Assembly: GCF_032854445.1 (NCBI RefSeq)
Contig: NC_088300.1
Coordinates: 79,215,084 to 79,275,083, forward strand
DNA: 60,000 nucleotides
Reading direction: 5' to 3'
Origin: Liolophura sinensis
Taxonomy: Eukaryota; Mollusca; Polyplacophora; Chitonida; Chitonidae
This document shows positions 14,001-29,000 of this stretch, in pieces. The position numbers and the translations under genes are program-made. The notes beneath the pieces are model-generated. The model was not told the origin of the DNA. It saw only the letters and a program-made list of their open reading frames with translations, and did no database searches. How positions within the stretch are numbered: the stretch's first letter is position 1; each line of letters begins with the position of its first letter.

Positions 14001-17000
14001 TAAAACCATGACTCTTGTCTAACTGCTCCTTATAGACATTTTACAGCTATAATCAATCTGACTTGAACAAAAAAGAGTAAATAAAAAACAAAAACGGATC
14101 TGATAATTTTAGCTGGAAAAAATAACACACCAAACACGTGTTTTATGATCATCATAAGAGAGGCTTCAATTTGAACAGTCACTCTGCAGGAAGGTGCTTT
14201 GATAAAAATAACAAAACATGTCCAAACTGAAATAGAAAAACAAAACCAAGAGCAAAACAAAATCAAATGAAAAACTTTAGGAACAAGTTTCCTTCCAGTC
14301 AACAGTGTTTTTGAATGGTACACAACATTACCTCAAAAGTGGTGTTGCCCAGCAGCATACTGAGCCAGCCAGGAAAAGTGAACTCTTCACAGACAAACGG
14401 GATCATCCTCTTCCTGTGCTCACAATAATATACCTGGAGAAAACAAGGGTAAACTGAGTGGTTAACTGAGTGGTGAGCTGAGTGGTTAACTGAGTGGTTA
14501 ACTGAGTGGTGAGCTGCGTGGTTAACTGAGTGGTGAGCTGAGTGGTTAACTGAGTGGTCAGCTGAGTGGTTAACTGAGTGGTGAGCTGCGTGGTTAACTG
14601 AGTGGTGAGCTGAGTGGTTAACTGAGTGGTGAGCTGAGTGGTTAACTGAGTGGTGAGCTGAGTGGTGAACTGAGTGGTAAGCAAGTGGTTAACTGACTAA
14701 ACAACTGACTGGTGAACTTAGTGGTGGACTGAGTGGTGAACTGAGTGGTGAACTGACTAGTGAACTTAGTGGTGAACTGACTAGTGAACTGGCTAGTGAA
14801 CTTAGTGGTGAGCTTAGTGGTGAACTGACTAGTGAACTGGCTAGTGAACTCAGTGTTGAACTGACTGGTGAACCGAGTGGTGAACTAAGTGGTGGACTGA
14901 GTTGTGAACCAAGATGGTCAACTTAGTGATGAACTTAGTGGTGAACTGGGTGGCGGACAGACTAGTGAACTTAGTGGTGAGCTGAGTGGTGAACTGAGTG
15001 GTGAACTTACTGGTGAACTGACTAGTGAACTGAGTAGTGAGCTGAGTGGTGAACTTACTGGTGAACCGACTAGTGAACTGAGTGGTGGACTGAGTGGTGA
15101 GCCTAGTGGTGGACGGAGTGGCGAACTGAGTGGTGAACTGACTAGTAAACTTAGTGGTGAACTGAGTGGTGAACCGACTAGTGAACATACTGGTGAACTG
15201 AGTGGTAAACTGACTGGTCAGCTGAGTGGTGAACTGACTGGTGAACTGACTGATGAACTTACTGGTGAACTGTGTGTTGAATTGTGGGGTCAGTTGAGTG
15301 GTAAACTAGGTGGTGAGCTGAGTGGTCACAAGAGCAGTCAACAATCTTCAGCAGAGATTTCACACGTTAGAGAAGTTATTTGTTACCTGTACTTGTTCTG
15401 CACAAAGAATGTCACAATGTCTTTGTTCATTTTAACTATCAACACCTGACCATCATATGGTTCATAACATTTTCATTTCAAACATTTTTCAAAAATGATA
15501 CAATGTAACATTCTTTCAAACCTCTAACATTACCAAATACATGTAATACATCTATTTCCAAGGCTTAAATGAATACTGAATCAGCACTGGATGCATTAAT
15601 AGTAACTTTCTGGTTCACTGTCGTCAGATTTTAACAAAATGATGTAAAACTGCAGATGTTTTCCATTATTATTTTTTTCATGCGTGCAGAAAAATGCGTT
15701 ACAAAATAAAATATGATCCATTAAACATATATGGATAGTTATGTTGGCTGTAGAACTGACCTGCTGCTGACATGTTTTGGAGAGAGCAAATGACTGGGAG
15801 AGGACAACGATAACCAGACCAGCCTCATTGGCCTTCTCCTGAAACTGCTTGCGACTGTCCACGGACGAGTCTGTCGTGTCACATGACTGAGATGACTGAC
15901 TGGATCGCAACAACTGTAACTCTGGAACATAGGCAAAATCATCTTACTACTGGATATCCAGATATAACATCAACCAATCACATACTCATTTATGTAAAAC
16001 TTACCTTATATTAAGTTTTGGCCACATACATGTATGAAAGTAAAAACATCCCCACGGAATAAAACAAAACTGATAATTTACTGATTAAAAAATGACATAT
16101 TACAGTATGAAATTTTAAGACTTATACTGTATTTCATTGGCTTAAAACTAACCAGTCAATGATGGTGCAAGCCAATCTAATAGGTAAATGTTTGTATCTG
16201 AAATGTGTCCAAGCTTCATCCACATTTTGTTCTGTTACAAAAGTGTATCAAAACTGACACGGATATGCTGTATGATTAAAATATCACGATATGAAGACCT
16301 GATTACCCTACCTGATTGACTAAGTCGGATGGTGTCATCCTCGGCAAAGTCCAGTTCTGTTGAACACCAGACCTCATAATTTTGGTTTTCTAGAAGTTTT
16401 GTCAACTCTTTACCCTGAGAAATAACAAATAGCCAGTCATCTACATAAACAGATGCATAGTCATGCATTTAAACAGTCCTCTCCAGTAAAATGTAGCAAA
16501 TTGGACAGTTATGTCATGTGTTTCCACCAGTCTCTGCCCTGTTTCCTCCCACAATAATGCTGGTCGCTATCGTATAAGTGAAACATTCCTGGGTGCTTTG
16601 TACAACAACGATCAAATAAATAAATAAAACACATAAATCAACACATTTGAACAGAAACACAGGCATATAGCTGGTCACTTACATGGTTGTGCCTGAACAA
16701 AAATGCTATCCTAAGAATCGTCAGAGCGTCTATCCTGTCGTCAAATTTCACAACTAAAAATTGTGTACAAGGAAAAGATGGACAAATAAGGAGAAGCACT
16801 ACTCTGAAAATTATTCAAGCATTTCTTACAATAAAGTCTAAGATTTATCATCAGAATACCATGGACAGATGCCTGCATTTGGAAAAACAATTTACAGCTT
16901 GGACTCCAAAGTGACATATGAAATATGGGAATTGTCACAAGGATGGAAAAATAGCCAAAAAAGATTTGTGTTAATACAGACCATCTACATGTATGTTACC

Positions 17001-20000
17001 CTTTTGTGTATAATCTATGCTTACCAGATGGCTTTGGTCTGGGTGAAGACTGATGACGATAAGGGGTTTCCCTTCCCGGTCTGAGGTCACATCATCTAGG
17101 CCCTCCATTCCCAGTGGCAAGCCAGACGGGTAACTCTTCAGCATGGAGGTCTGAAACACATACACATACAGGCAACACAGTGTGAAATCTGCCAGAGCAA
17201 ATCAGTCATTTTATTTCAATTACTTTATAATTAAAATTTATAAAAAAAAAATACATATACATGTATAGTGTGTGTACTGCATTGGCATCATATTTAAACC
17301 TGACTTCACTGTTAATGACTTAAGCTTCAGGTAATTAATCCAAATACACATGAAGAACATTAATTTTAACATTTAGGGCAGAATTTTGAAATATTACAAT
17401 GTGATCAAATCACATTCTTGAAATTTCACATTTAACACAATTTGGTGCCAGTTCTCAATTAATATCATTCCGTTTGTTTTCAGTCAATCAATAATTTACA
17501 GTAATTTCCTTTCGCAGAAATATGACATTTAGATAAATATACCTGCTTGACCAAAACAAGTCCTCTGGCAGTTGTCTCTCTGAATGTGCTGATACGATGA
17601 CCAATTTCTAAGGCCACATGTCGAACGTCTTCGTCTCGCCAATTTCGAGAATCGTTCTGATTGCCAGTGTGACCGTTGATGAAAGGGCTCAGATCTATAA
17701 ATGAAAACTAAAGTTATAAACACTGAGAAATTATCAATGCCATTATACTGGTAATGGTTTCTGATGAATTATAAACAGTGAGAAATTATCAATGCCATTA
17801 TAATGGTGACAGTTTCTAATAAGTTATAAATGCTGAGAAATTATCACTGCCATTATACTTGTGACGGTTTCTGATAAGTTATAAACGGTGAGAAATTATC
17901 ACTACCTTTATACTGGTGATGGTTTCTGATAAGTTTTAACAATGCGAAATTATCAAGCCATTATACTGGTGACGGTTCCTGATAAGTTAAAAACGCTGCG
18001 ACATAATCAATGCCATTATACTGGTGACGGTTTCTGGTCAGTTATAAATGCTGCAAAATTATCAATGCCATTATACTGGTGATAGTTTCTGATAAGTTAT
18101 AAACGCTGTGAAATTATCAATGCCATTATTCTGGTGACGGCCTCTGATAAGTTATAAACGCTGTGAAATTATCAATGCCATTATACTGGTGACAGTTTCT
18201 GATAAGTTATAAACGCTGTGAAATTATCAATGCCATTATACTGGTGACAGTTTCTGATAAGTTATAAACACTGCGAAATTATCAATGCCATTATACTGGT
18301 GATAGTTTCTGATAAGTTATAAACGCTGTGAAATTATCAATGCCATTATACTGGTGACGGCCTCTGATAAGTTATAAACGCTGTGAAATTATCAATGCCA
18401 TTATACTGGTGACAGTTTCTGATAAGTTAAAATCACTGCAAAATTATCAATGCCATTATACTGGTGATGGTTTCCGATAAGTTATAAACACTGAGAAATT
18501 ATCAATGCCATTATTCTGGTGACAGTTTCTGATAAGTTATAAATGTTGAGAAATTATCAAGCCATTATACTGGTGACGGTTCCTGATAAGTTAAAAACGC
18601 TGCTACATAATCAATGCCATTATACTGGTGACGGTTTCTGATCAGTTATAAACGCTGTGAAATTATCAATGCCATTATACTGGTGACGGTTTCTGATAAG
18701 TTATAAACGGTGAAAAATTATCAATGCCATTATACTGGTGATGGTTTCTGATAAGTTATAAACGGTGAAAAATTATCAATGCCATTATACTGGTGATGGT
18801 TTCTGATAAGTTATAAACGCTGTGAAATTATCAATGCCATTATACTGGTGATGGTTTCTGATAAGTTATAAACGCTGTGAAATTATCAATGCCATTATTT
18901 TGGTGACGGTCTCTGATAAGTTATAAACACTGAGAAATTATCAATGCCATTATACTGGTGACGGTTCCTGATAAGTTAAAAAAGCTGCGAAATAATCAAT
19001 GCCATTATACTGGTGATGGTTTCTGATAAGTTATAATTTTTGAGAAATTATCACTGCCATTATACTGGTGATTGCTTCTGATAAGTTAAAATCGCTGCGA
19101 AATTATCAATGCCATTATACTGGTGACAGTTTCTGATAAGTTATAAACACTGAGAAATTATCAATGCCATTATTCTGGTGACAATTTCTGATAAGTTAAA
19201 ATCGCTGCAAAATTATCAATGCCATTATACTGGTGATGGTTTCTGATAAGTTATAAACACTGAGAAATTATCAATGCCATTATTCTGGTGACAGTTTCTG
19301 ATAAGTTAAAATCGCTGCAAAATTATCAATGCCATTATACTGGTGACGGTTTCTGATCAGTTAAAAACGGTGAGAAATTATCACTACCATTATACTGGTG
19401 ACAGTTTCTGGTAAGTTACAAACACTGAGAAATTATCAATGCCATTATTCTGGTAATGGTTTCTGATGAATTATAAACAGTGAGAAATTATCAATGCCAT
19501 TATAATGGTGACAGTTTCTAATAAGTTATAAACGCTGTGAAATTATCAATGCCATTATACTGGTGACGGTTTCTGATAAGTTATAAAGGCTGCAAAATTA
19601 TCACTGCCATTATACTGGTGACGGTTTCTGATCAGTTAAAAACGGTGAGAAATTATCACTACCATTATACTGGTGACAGTTTCTGATAAGTTATAAACGC
19701 TGCAAAATTATCAATGCCATTATACTGGTGACAGATTCTGATAAGTTATAAACGGTGAAAAATTATCACTGCCATTATACTGGTGACAGACTCTTATAAG
19801 TTATAAACGCTGAGAAATTATCAATGCCATTATTCTGGTGACAGTTTCTGATAAGTTATAAACGCTGTGAAATTATCACTGCCATTATACTGGTGACAGT
19901 TTCTGATAAGTTATAAACGCTGTGAAATTATCACTGCCATTATACTGGTGACAGTTTCTGATAAGTTATAAATGCTGTGAAATTATCAATGCCATTATTC

Positions 20001-23000
20001 TGGTGACAGTTTCTGATAAGTTATAAACACTGACAAATTATCACTGCCATTATACTGGTGATAGTTTCTGATAAGTTATAAACGTTGAGAAATTATCACT
20101 GCCATTATACTGGTGATAGTTTCTGATAAGCACATGTAACCTGTTATACATTTTGATGTTGTAACAAAGTCTGAACTATGATGTCTGGATACAACTGTCC
20201 TGACATTAGTACAAACATTCTCCTTGTCACAAAGTCTGAACTATGATGTCTGGATACAACTGTCCTGACATTAGCACAAACATTCTCCTTGTCACAAAGT
20301 CTGAACTATGATGTCTGGATACAACTGTCCTGACATTAGTACAAACATTCTCCTTGTCACAAAGTCTGAACTATGATGTCTGGATACAACTGTCCTGACA
20401 TTAGCACAAACATTCTCCTTGTCACAAAGTCTGAACTATGATGTCTGGATACAACTGTCCTGACATTAGTACAAACATTCTCCTTGTCACAAAGTCAGAA
20501 CTATGATGTCTGGATACAACTGTCCTGACATTAGCACAAACATTCTCCTTGTCACAAAGTCTGAACTATGATGTCTGGATACAACTGTCCTGACATTAGT
20601 ACAAGCATTCTCCTTGTCACAAAGTCTGAACTATGATGTCTGGATACAACTGTCCTGACATTAGTACAAACATTCTCCTGGTCACAAAGTCTGAACTTTC
20701 ATGTCTGGATACAACTGTCCTGACATTAGTACAAACATTCTCCTTGTCACAAAGTCTGAACTATGATGTCTGGATACAACTGTCCTGACATTAGTACAAA
20801 CATTCTCCTTGTCACAAAGTCTGAACTTTCATGTCTGGATACAATTGTCCTGACATTAGTACAAACATTCTCCTTGTCACAGAGTCTGAACTATGATGTC
20901 TGGATACAACTGTCCTGACATTAGCACAAACATTCTCCTTGTCACAAAGTCAGAACTATGATGTCTGGATACAACTGTCCTGACATTAGCACAAACATTC
21001 TCCTTGTCACAAAGTCTGAACTATGATGTCTGGATACAACTATAGATGAATGTTGTCTTTCTTATAACGAATAACGTAACTATATAAGTCCGTATATAAT
21101 CTTACCTCCGCCAGTTGGCAACTCTTTGCGGTGGTAGATATACTGTGTTGTGGCAAACTGTATAGCGAGACATCTGGGAGGCCAGTCATCAATAAATGAT
21201 ACCGGCAGAATAAATTTACTGAGCACATCTGCCAACTTCACCTGTTTTCAAAGAAATGATCCATAATAAACTAACGTTCATTTCACAAATCATAATCAGA
21301 CATGATAATTAACCATCAAATATATAAAATGCCATGAAAAACAGATAAATCAATACAAACTAGAACTGCTTGCAGTTATAAGGCTTCCAACAAAACTTGT
21401 GTGTTTTGCAGATATCAACAATTTATTTAAACTATATGTATATGTACATGATTTATCTGCATGGTGAATTTCAACCTAATCGCAAAAGTCGAACGTCACA
21501 GTCGAAGTTCAAATATATGCCAAAATGTGACGCATAACATACAGATTACGACCGAGAACCGTTAAGTATGTAGCGTAGGCAGTATTAACGTCACAGCAGA
21601 AGCAAATATTACGAAATTTCCCAAAACTGCCACTTTCATCGCAATTTGTCGCAAAACTATTCTTCGAAGAAAAAAAAACGGTTACCAGAAATGTAATCAG
21701 GAGGCAAAATTACATCAGGAAAGGTAGTTTGTATATTCAAATTCAAAAGTTCATTGTTACCTGACAAATATGCTAATCGGCTAATTTCCATAATTTTGCA
21801 CATATCAGCAAATTTTTTTTACACTGTACGCATCTTTACATGATCTATCTATATACTAACTTTCAGCCTAATCGACAAAGCTGTTTTGAAGAGGGAGATT
21901 TTTAAAGGTTTTTAGTAAGTAACAAAATGGCAGCAAAAGTAGATCACAGTCGAAGTTCAGGCCTATACCAAAACCTGACCCCTCACATACAGATTACGAC
22001 TCAGAGCGGCTAAGTATGTAGTGTAGACAGCTTTAAAGTTATAGGAAAAACAGAAGACCGAGAGTAATAATAACTAGAACTACAAAGCAGTTTCAGCCAG
22101 GGTCCACATGGTTTGTTGTCGTAATTATCACTGTGCACTGTCAATCGGTAGACAGAATAGCTATATCTAAGTGCAAAACGGATTTCGGACATCATTTACA
22201 GAGACTCTATCAAGAAAACTGTTATTCATAGCTTAAGTCTGTAGCCCCGTAGGATTAGTGGAGAGTATGTCTTGGGCTAGAATTGTCCCCAAACCAACTC
22301 TTATAATTGTCAAGTCACATGTAAGACAATGAACTTTCAAATTTTTGAACATACACATATTTCTACACTAACGCTAAAGACTCATTCTGCTAACCATCCG
22401 CAAAAGGCAACTGGCTTGTATTGCAAACTTGTGCCTGTTGAATGCAGTAAATATCGCCTAAAACCAGTCAAAGGGAAAGAATAGGACCAATGTAAACACA
22501 GCTACTTATAAATTGTCTCCCTTACACTGACAGCTGCAATAACAGTGTCGCTAGCTTAAGCACTATCAATTTTGAGCCCCGCAGTTTCAGCCAGGATTCA
22601 CATCGTTTCTTGTTGTAGCTATCATTCTACGCCATCAAATACAGGACAACATAGTTATATGTCACCATACAACCATTTCATTAAATCATGGACAGTGGAG
22701 CGGAAAGGATAAAGTAAAATACTATAAACCCAGTCCAGTTCCCATCTAACTCCATGTTAAAGCAACATGGATTACCATCTTTTTCTACACAAAAAAGGGT
22801 ATTGGAATGCTACTGAAAGAGCATGTCTTGGGCTACACTTTGGTTTCACATTTCTAGCTCCCATAGTTCTCAAGTTACAGGTCACTGAAATTACGTAACT
22901 AAATTAGTTTTTTCACTATATCTCAAAAAGTTACAAAGATATGCCAAAAATAAAAGCAGATTCGGAATCAGAGGTTTGAAATACACCAGAATATGTTATC

Positions 23001-26000
23001 AAAATTTAAAATTTCAAAACTTTTTGTGACGTCATAGCTTCGACCAGTGGCGAGCTTCAAAAGTTTTCACTGGAAGTCAAACATTTTTCTCAAACTTATT
23101 GTAACTACCAAAGGTCTAGCTGCATATCAAATTTCAAAAAGGTTCAGTGGTTCTTGAGATGAAGATGTTTAAACGATTTCATATAAAATCCAATATGGCC
23201 GCCAAACCACGTGACCTAGAAAAACCTGAATTACTATTCGCAGAAATTCAGATACTGGGGAATATTACTGCAAAATTTCAAGTCAATCGGTGAAAAGCTC
23301 TAGCCTGTATCTTTCCGACAAAATTGAATAAATAAAAATAATAATCCGAATGAAAACAATAGGGGCCCCGCAGGGCTTCCTGCATGGACCCCTAATAATA
23401 AATATAGCTGCTAAAGCAGCGATGCCGGGGTTCAAGCCGGTATTGCCGGCCTATGTGGTGTCACTTCTGGTTACCTTAATGGTGTCCATGTATAGATACA
23501 TAACCAACTTTATTAGAAAGTCTACATTATTTGTAGTCATCAATCCATTGAAAGTACACTGTATAGCATGTATATGTAGATGTGACAAACGTAGTAAATC
23601 GACATTTGAACAAGGCGTGCATGTCCCCTCTTTTTCAACACAGCTCAATGATTTTCAGCACGCATAGAGTACATGTATATGGCTTTGCAATTAGTGATTT
23701 CAGCTTTATAGCTGTAATAGTTTTTTGCCACGTGACCTGCAAGAATGGCAGAAATCGCACTTTTTCGCATTTTGATTGCTATTTGCAACAAAACTATACA
23801 TCGCAGAGCAAAAATAAGACCGGATTTGTGATCAGGATGTCAAACTACTTGAGATAAGATGTAAAAACTACCAATTTCAAATTTTTTGTTTTCCAATGAC
23901 GTCACATCATATGTATTACTCAAAGCCTAATTTGCCTGCATATTGCACCTCTTTTCTGTCCAGACAGCCTCTTATGTGTGCTAAATTTCAAGTCGATCGG
24001 ACATAGCGTTTTGGAAAAAACTGCTATCAAATATTTTCACTTCAACCCAAAATGGCCGCCAGATCATGTGAGTTGCGTCACCCAACTTTTTACTCATAAA
24101 ATCACATCTCCAGATCTATCATATACCAAACTTTCAGGCATTTCTGTTGAGACGTTTTAGCTGTAGAAGTTTTTCAGTTTTGAAAATTGAAAAACTGGCT
24201 ATTTTTTGGGGCATGTACTACTTCCGGTTTGCTGACGTCACTTCTGGTTATGTAAAAGTTTTCTGTATGCCTTGGGAATGTTAGGCCTTAAGATTGGATC
24301 TCTCGCTTCATTGGTTTAGGAGATATACCCATTTGAAGTTTTGATGACTTCACTTCCAGTTTTGCAAAATTTGCATATTTGGAATCAGCACAAAAAAGGA
24401 ACAGATAGGACTATTTGCCAGACCATATTTTTGGAAATGTAGAAAATTATTAGCAAAAAACAGATTTTTGGGTCACACGACATTTTCACCCAAAAGCAAG
24501 CTTCTATAATTTTCAACGCAGAAAGTTTTCCTTATCAGCCTGAATGTACCTAGGCCTTGTGCAGTTAAAATGCAGTTACAACTTCAGCTCATTTGCATTA
24601 GTTGTTCTGGAGAAGAAGATTTTTTTAGGTTTTCATCAAAATCCAAGACAGCCGCCAAGTCACATGACCTATCTGCCCGATAGGTAGGAGGCACAACTTC
24701 AAGTCATACAGACAAATACCCTAAAATTTCATAAACTTCGGCCTAACCATTTTTGCTAGAAACGTAACACAGTTTTACTGAGAATAATAATAATAACAAT
24801 AATAAAAACAAATAATCCTAACAGATACAATAGGGATTCAAGCCTGAATGGCTGGAACCCGTTATAATAATAATCTAAACGAAAACAATAGGTGTACCGC
24901 ACAACTACCTGCGTGGACCCCTAATAATAATAATAATCTGAACGAAAACAACAGGTGTCCCGCAGGATTACCTGCACGGACCCCTAATATAATGATCAGT
25001 ACAAGAACAAAACGCTTCCAGTTTACAGCTTGGAAGCCTAAAAAGTCATCAAAATGTGACAACAGAAGTAGACAATCATCAATTTCTACAAATATTCACC
25101 ACAACATTTTCTTCAATATTTTGGATCATGATGTGTCACCAGCAGAACCTCTCTGTTAGTCCACCAGGTCTTTCCCTTCCTAGGGGTCACTAGTGGAACA
25201 AACACCTCACATTCTGTCACCTCATGCCACTCACCTCTCTGTAAGCCCACTGGGTCTTCTTGTACCTTGGGGTCACTAATGGTACAAACACCTCACAATT
25301 TGTCACCTCATGCCACTCACATCTCTGTTAGTCCACCGGCTATTTACCTTCCTAGGGGTCACTAGTGGAACAAACACCTCACATTCTGTCACCTCATGCC
25401 ACACACCTCTCTGTTAGTCCACTGGGTTTTCTTGTACCTTGGGGTCACCAATGGTACAAACACCTCACAATTTGTCCCCTCATGCCACTCACCTCTCTGT
25501 TAGTCCACTGGGTTTTCTTTTACCTTGGGGTCATTAGTGGAACAAACACCTCACATTCTGTCACCTCACACCACTCACCTCTCTGTTAGTCCACTGGGTT
25601 TTCTTGTACGTTGGGGTCACTAATGGTACAAACACCTCACAATTTGTCACCTCATGTCACTCACCTCTCTGTTAGTCAACTGGATCTCCTTTACCTAGGG
25701 GTCCCTAAGGTAGAAACCCCTGACAATTTGTCACCTCATGCCACTCACTTCACTGTAATTCCACTACCTAGGGGTCACTAATGGTACGAACACCTCTGTC
25801 ACCTCATGCCACTCACCTCTCTGTTAGTCCAATGGGTTTACTTGTACCTGAGGGTCACTAAAGGTACAAACACCTGACAATTTGTCACCTCATGCCACTC
25901 ACCTCTCTTGGGGCCACTAATGGTGCAAACACCTGACAATTTGTCACCTCAAGCCAATCACCACTTTGTTAGTTCACTGTGTTCTCTTGTACCTTGGGGT

Positions 26001-29000
26001 CACTAATGGTACAAACACCTCACAATTTGTCCCCTCATGCCACTCACATCTCTGTTAGTCCACCGGGTATTTCCCTTCCTAGGGGTCACTAGTGGAACAA
26101 ACACCTCACATTCTGTCACCTCATGCGACACACCTCTCTGTTAGTCCACTGGGTTTTCTTGTACCTTGGGGTCACCAATGGTACAAACACCTCACATTCT
26201 GTCACCTCACACCACTCACCTCTCTGTTAGTCCACTGGGTTTTCTTGTACCTTGGGGTCACTAATGGTACAAACATCTCACAATTTGTCACCTCATGTCA
26301 CTCACCTCTCTGTTAGTCAACTGGGTCTCCTTTACCTAGGGGTCACTAAGGTAGAAACACCTGACAATTTGTCACCTCATGCCACTCACTTCACTGTAAT
26401 TCCACTACCTAGGGGTCACTAATGGTACGAACACCTCTGTCACCTCATGCCACTCACCTCTCTGTTAGTCCAATGGGTTTACTTGTACCTGAGGGTCACT
26501 AAAGGTACAAACACCTCACAATTTGTCACCTCATGCCACTCACCTCTCTTGGGGTCACTAATGGTGCAAACACCTGACAATCTGTCACCTCAAGCCAATC
26601 ACCACTTTGTTAGTTCACTGGGTTTTCTTGTACCTTGGGGTCACTAATGGTACAAACACCTCACAATTTGTCCCCTCATGCCACTCACCTGTCTGTTAGT
26701 CCACCGGGTATTTCCCTTCCTAGGGGTCACTAGTGGAACAAACACCTCACATTCTGTCACCTCACACCACTCACCTCTCTGTTAGTCCACTGGGTCTCCC
26801 CATACCTAGGGGTCACTAATGGTAGAAACACCTGACAATCTACCACCTCATGCCACTCACCTCTCTGTTAGTCCACTGGGTCTCCCCGTACCTAGGGGTC
26901 ACTAATGGTACAAACACCTCACAATTTGTCACCGCAAAGTTGAGGGAATCCTGCCAGTCCACACCTGTCTTTATTTCATGAACGTCCTGAAGGTAGATAC
27001 AAATTGTTTTTTGATTCCTACATTTATTTTTTAATTACAGTTTGACTGTAGCTTTACAATGAACTTGAAATATTTCCGTAGTTTAAAATATTCATGGTTA
27101 CTCTAGGTTAGGGTTTCTTACTGAAACCATGACGTGTCAAATGTTAGCTCTTGGCAACCTGGAGAAATCTCTCAATAAAATTCCACATGTTCACTATCTT
27201 GCTTTAACACAGAAGATGTATACAGTAACTTACTGTTTGTGTTTGCATAATGAAAATGTACATTTGTGAGGACAACTAACCAGGTAGACACTATATCCAA
27301 ACTCAGACAGGTACTGTTTGAGGTCCAGGGCATGCTGGGCTGCCTCCGCTCGCACATAACTGATGAGAATTTGCTTTGGTTCAACCTGCTCTGTGCTGCC
27401 AGAATCATCGCTATGACGACGATCTATGTCTTTGCTGCTTCTGTATGACAACTCGCGCACCCTGCAACATAAATTCACTATAAATAACATCTGTTCAACT
27501 CATGATCAACCTGACAGTGAACCCTGATATCCACTACAACACTGAGGGCTTGAAAACATGTTGTATTTATTATCTGGTTTGTATTTAACATTGAAATCAT
27601 GGATTTTTCATGTATATGATAGCAGTTTCAGCTTCAGTTTGCAGGTGGAAGAAAAAAGGCAGAAAGCACTGAAATCTCCAGACATGAAACCATGGCGAAT
27701 CCAGCGTATGCCAGATTAAGATGTGCAATCACATTGGCAAAACATGTAACTTTAATTGTTTAAAAGACATCGCAGGCATAAACTTTTGCGGATTTGGTAA
27801 GAAGACACATTCGCGGGAATCAACTTTCGCGGATCTTAACATCTAGCAAAAAAACAACTCAAGCATTCAAGTAACAATGTTATCATTTAAACTTGTTTGT
27901 AACAGTACAGTAACTTGATCAGACAAAGGAAGTTAATCCTGCCAAGCTTTTAATCTTCTGAAGACTGTTAATCTTTATAAGACAAAGCCCTTACCTGCTG
28001 TGCAAGAAAATATTTGTGTCACTCACTCCGGGAGACGACAAAGGATTAAATGTGATATAAATAAATCCCATTGTTTAATTCTCATGCATCAGCAGCGTGA
28101 GTGAAACTTTGAGTGAACTGTGACAGATTTGAGTAAATTTCTCAGAAATCATCATTATGAAATGGAAGTTTGAAGTGTGCAAACCCCCGAGCGATGTATC
28201 GGGCCTGTCGGAAAGGTGATCTGACTGGAAGGCAAGTACAGTCAATAAAAAAACAGCCTTTCTCATCGTATGTATATCGTATCACATACACACGCCCAGT
28301 ACAAATTATCGATTTGTATGTCCCTAACCACAGCAATAAATTAACAACAACGTTGCAATGTGGCGATAATTAGACGATAATTAGACATGATTAGCTTAGC
28401 CTCCTTAAAAGAAAGCCAGATTAACTGACGATCAATTAAGCTGGATTTGTGAAAACCAAAATACATTCTAATTAGGTATTTCAAATTAACATGTTTGAAA
28501 AATTATTAGAAATGTAGTGCTTGTTAACAAATTTATAACTATAACGCACGCTACATTAATAAATTACTTACATGGGTTTTATATTCGATAGCACTTTTTT
28601 TCGCGGAAATGTGTTTGCCGCGAAATCTGCGAATGTTAGTACCACGAGAATAAAAAGGAATTTACAGTATTTCTCCCATGTTTGTATCTTTTTTTTTAGC
28701 AGCAAGTACTTGTAAATTGAACATGTCATGCACATGTATCTATGTTGGAGATTATATGGCACATACACAGCTCACACAATGCTACAGGTTTACATACTGG
28801 CAATTTGAGCAATTCGGTCCAAGATTTGCCTCTGAACAAAAGAGTGAAGGACAACGGTGTAATACTATCACACAGACATTTTAGGTTGTTCACACACTAT
28901 AGTTTTCTGCACTGCTATTTTGCACCTAGTTAAAACTATGTCAGAATTTTGTCTGTTTTGGATAGAACTGAAAACATTTTGCCCTGTGTTAATACCCATC

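Noticed and set aside
14403-15449. Gly-Glu-Leu-Ser and Thr-Gln-Leu-Thr repeat proteins
   Set aside because: Products of a 12-bp array lying in an intron; the exon 13 frame is different from the array frame.
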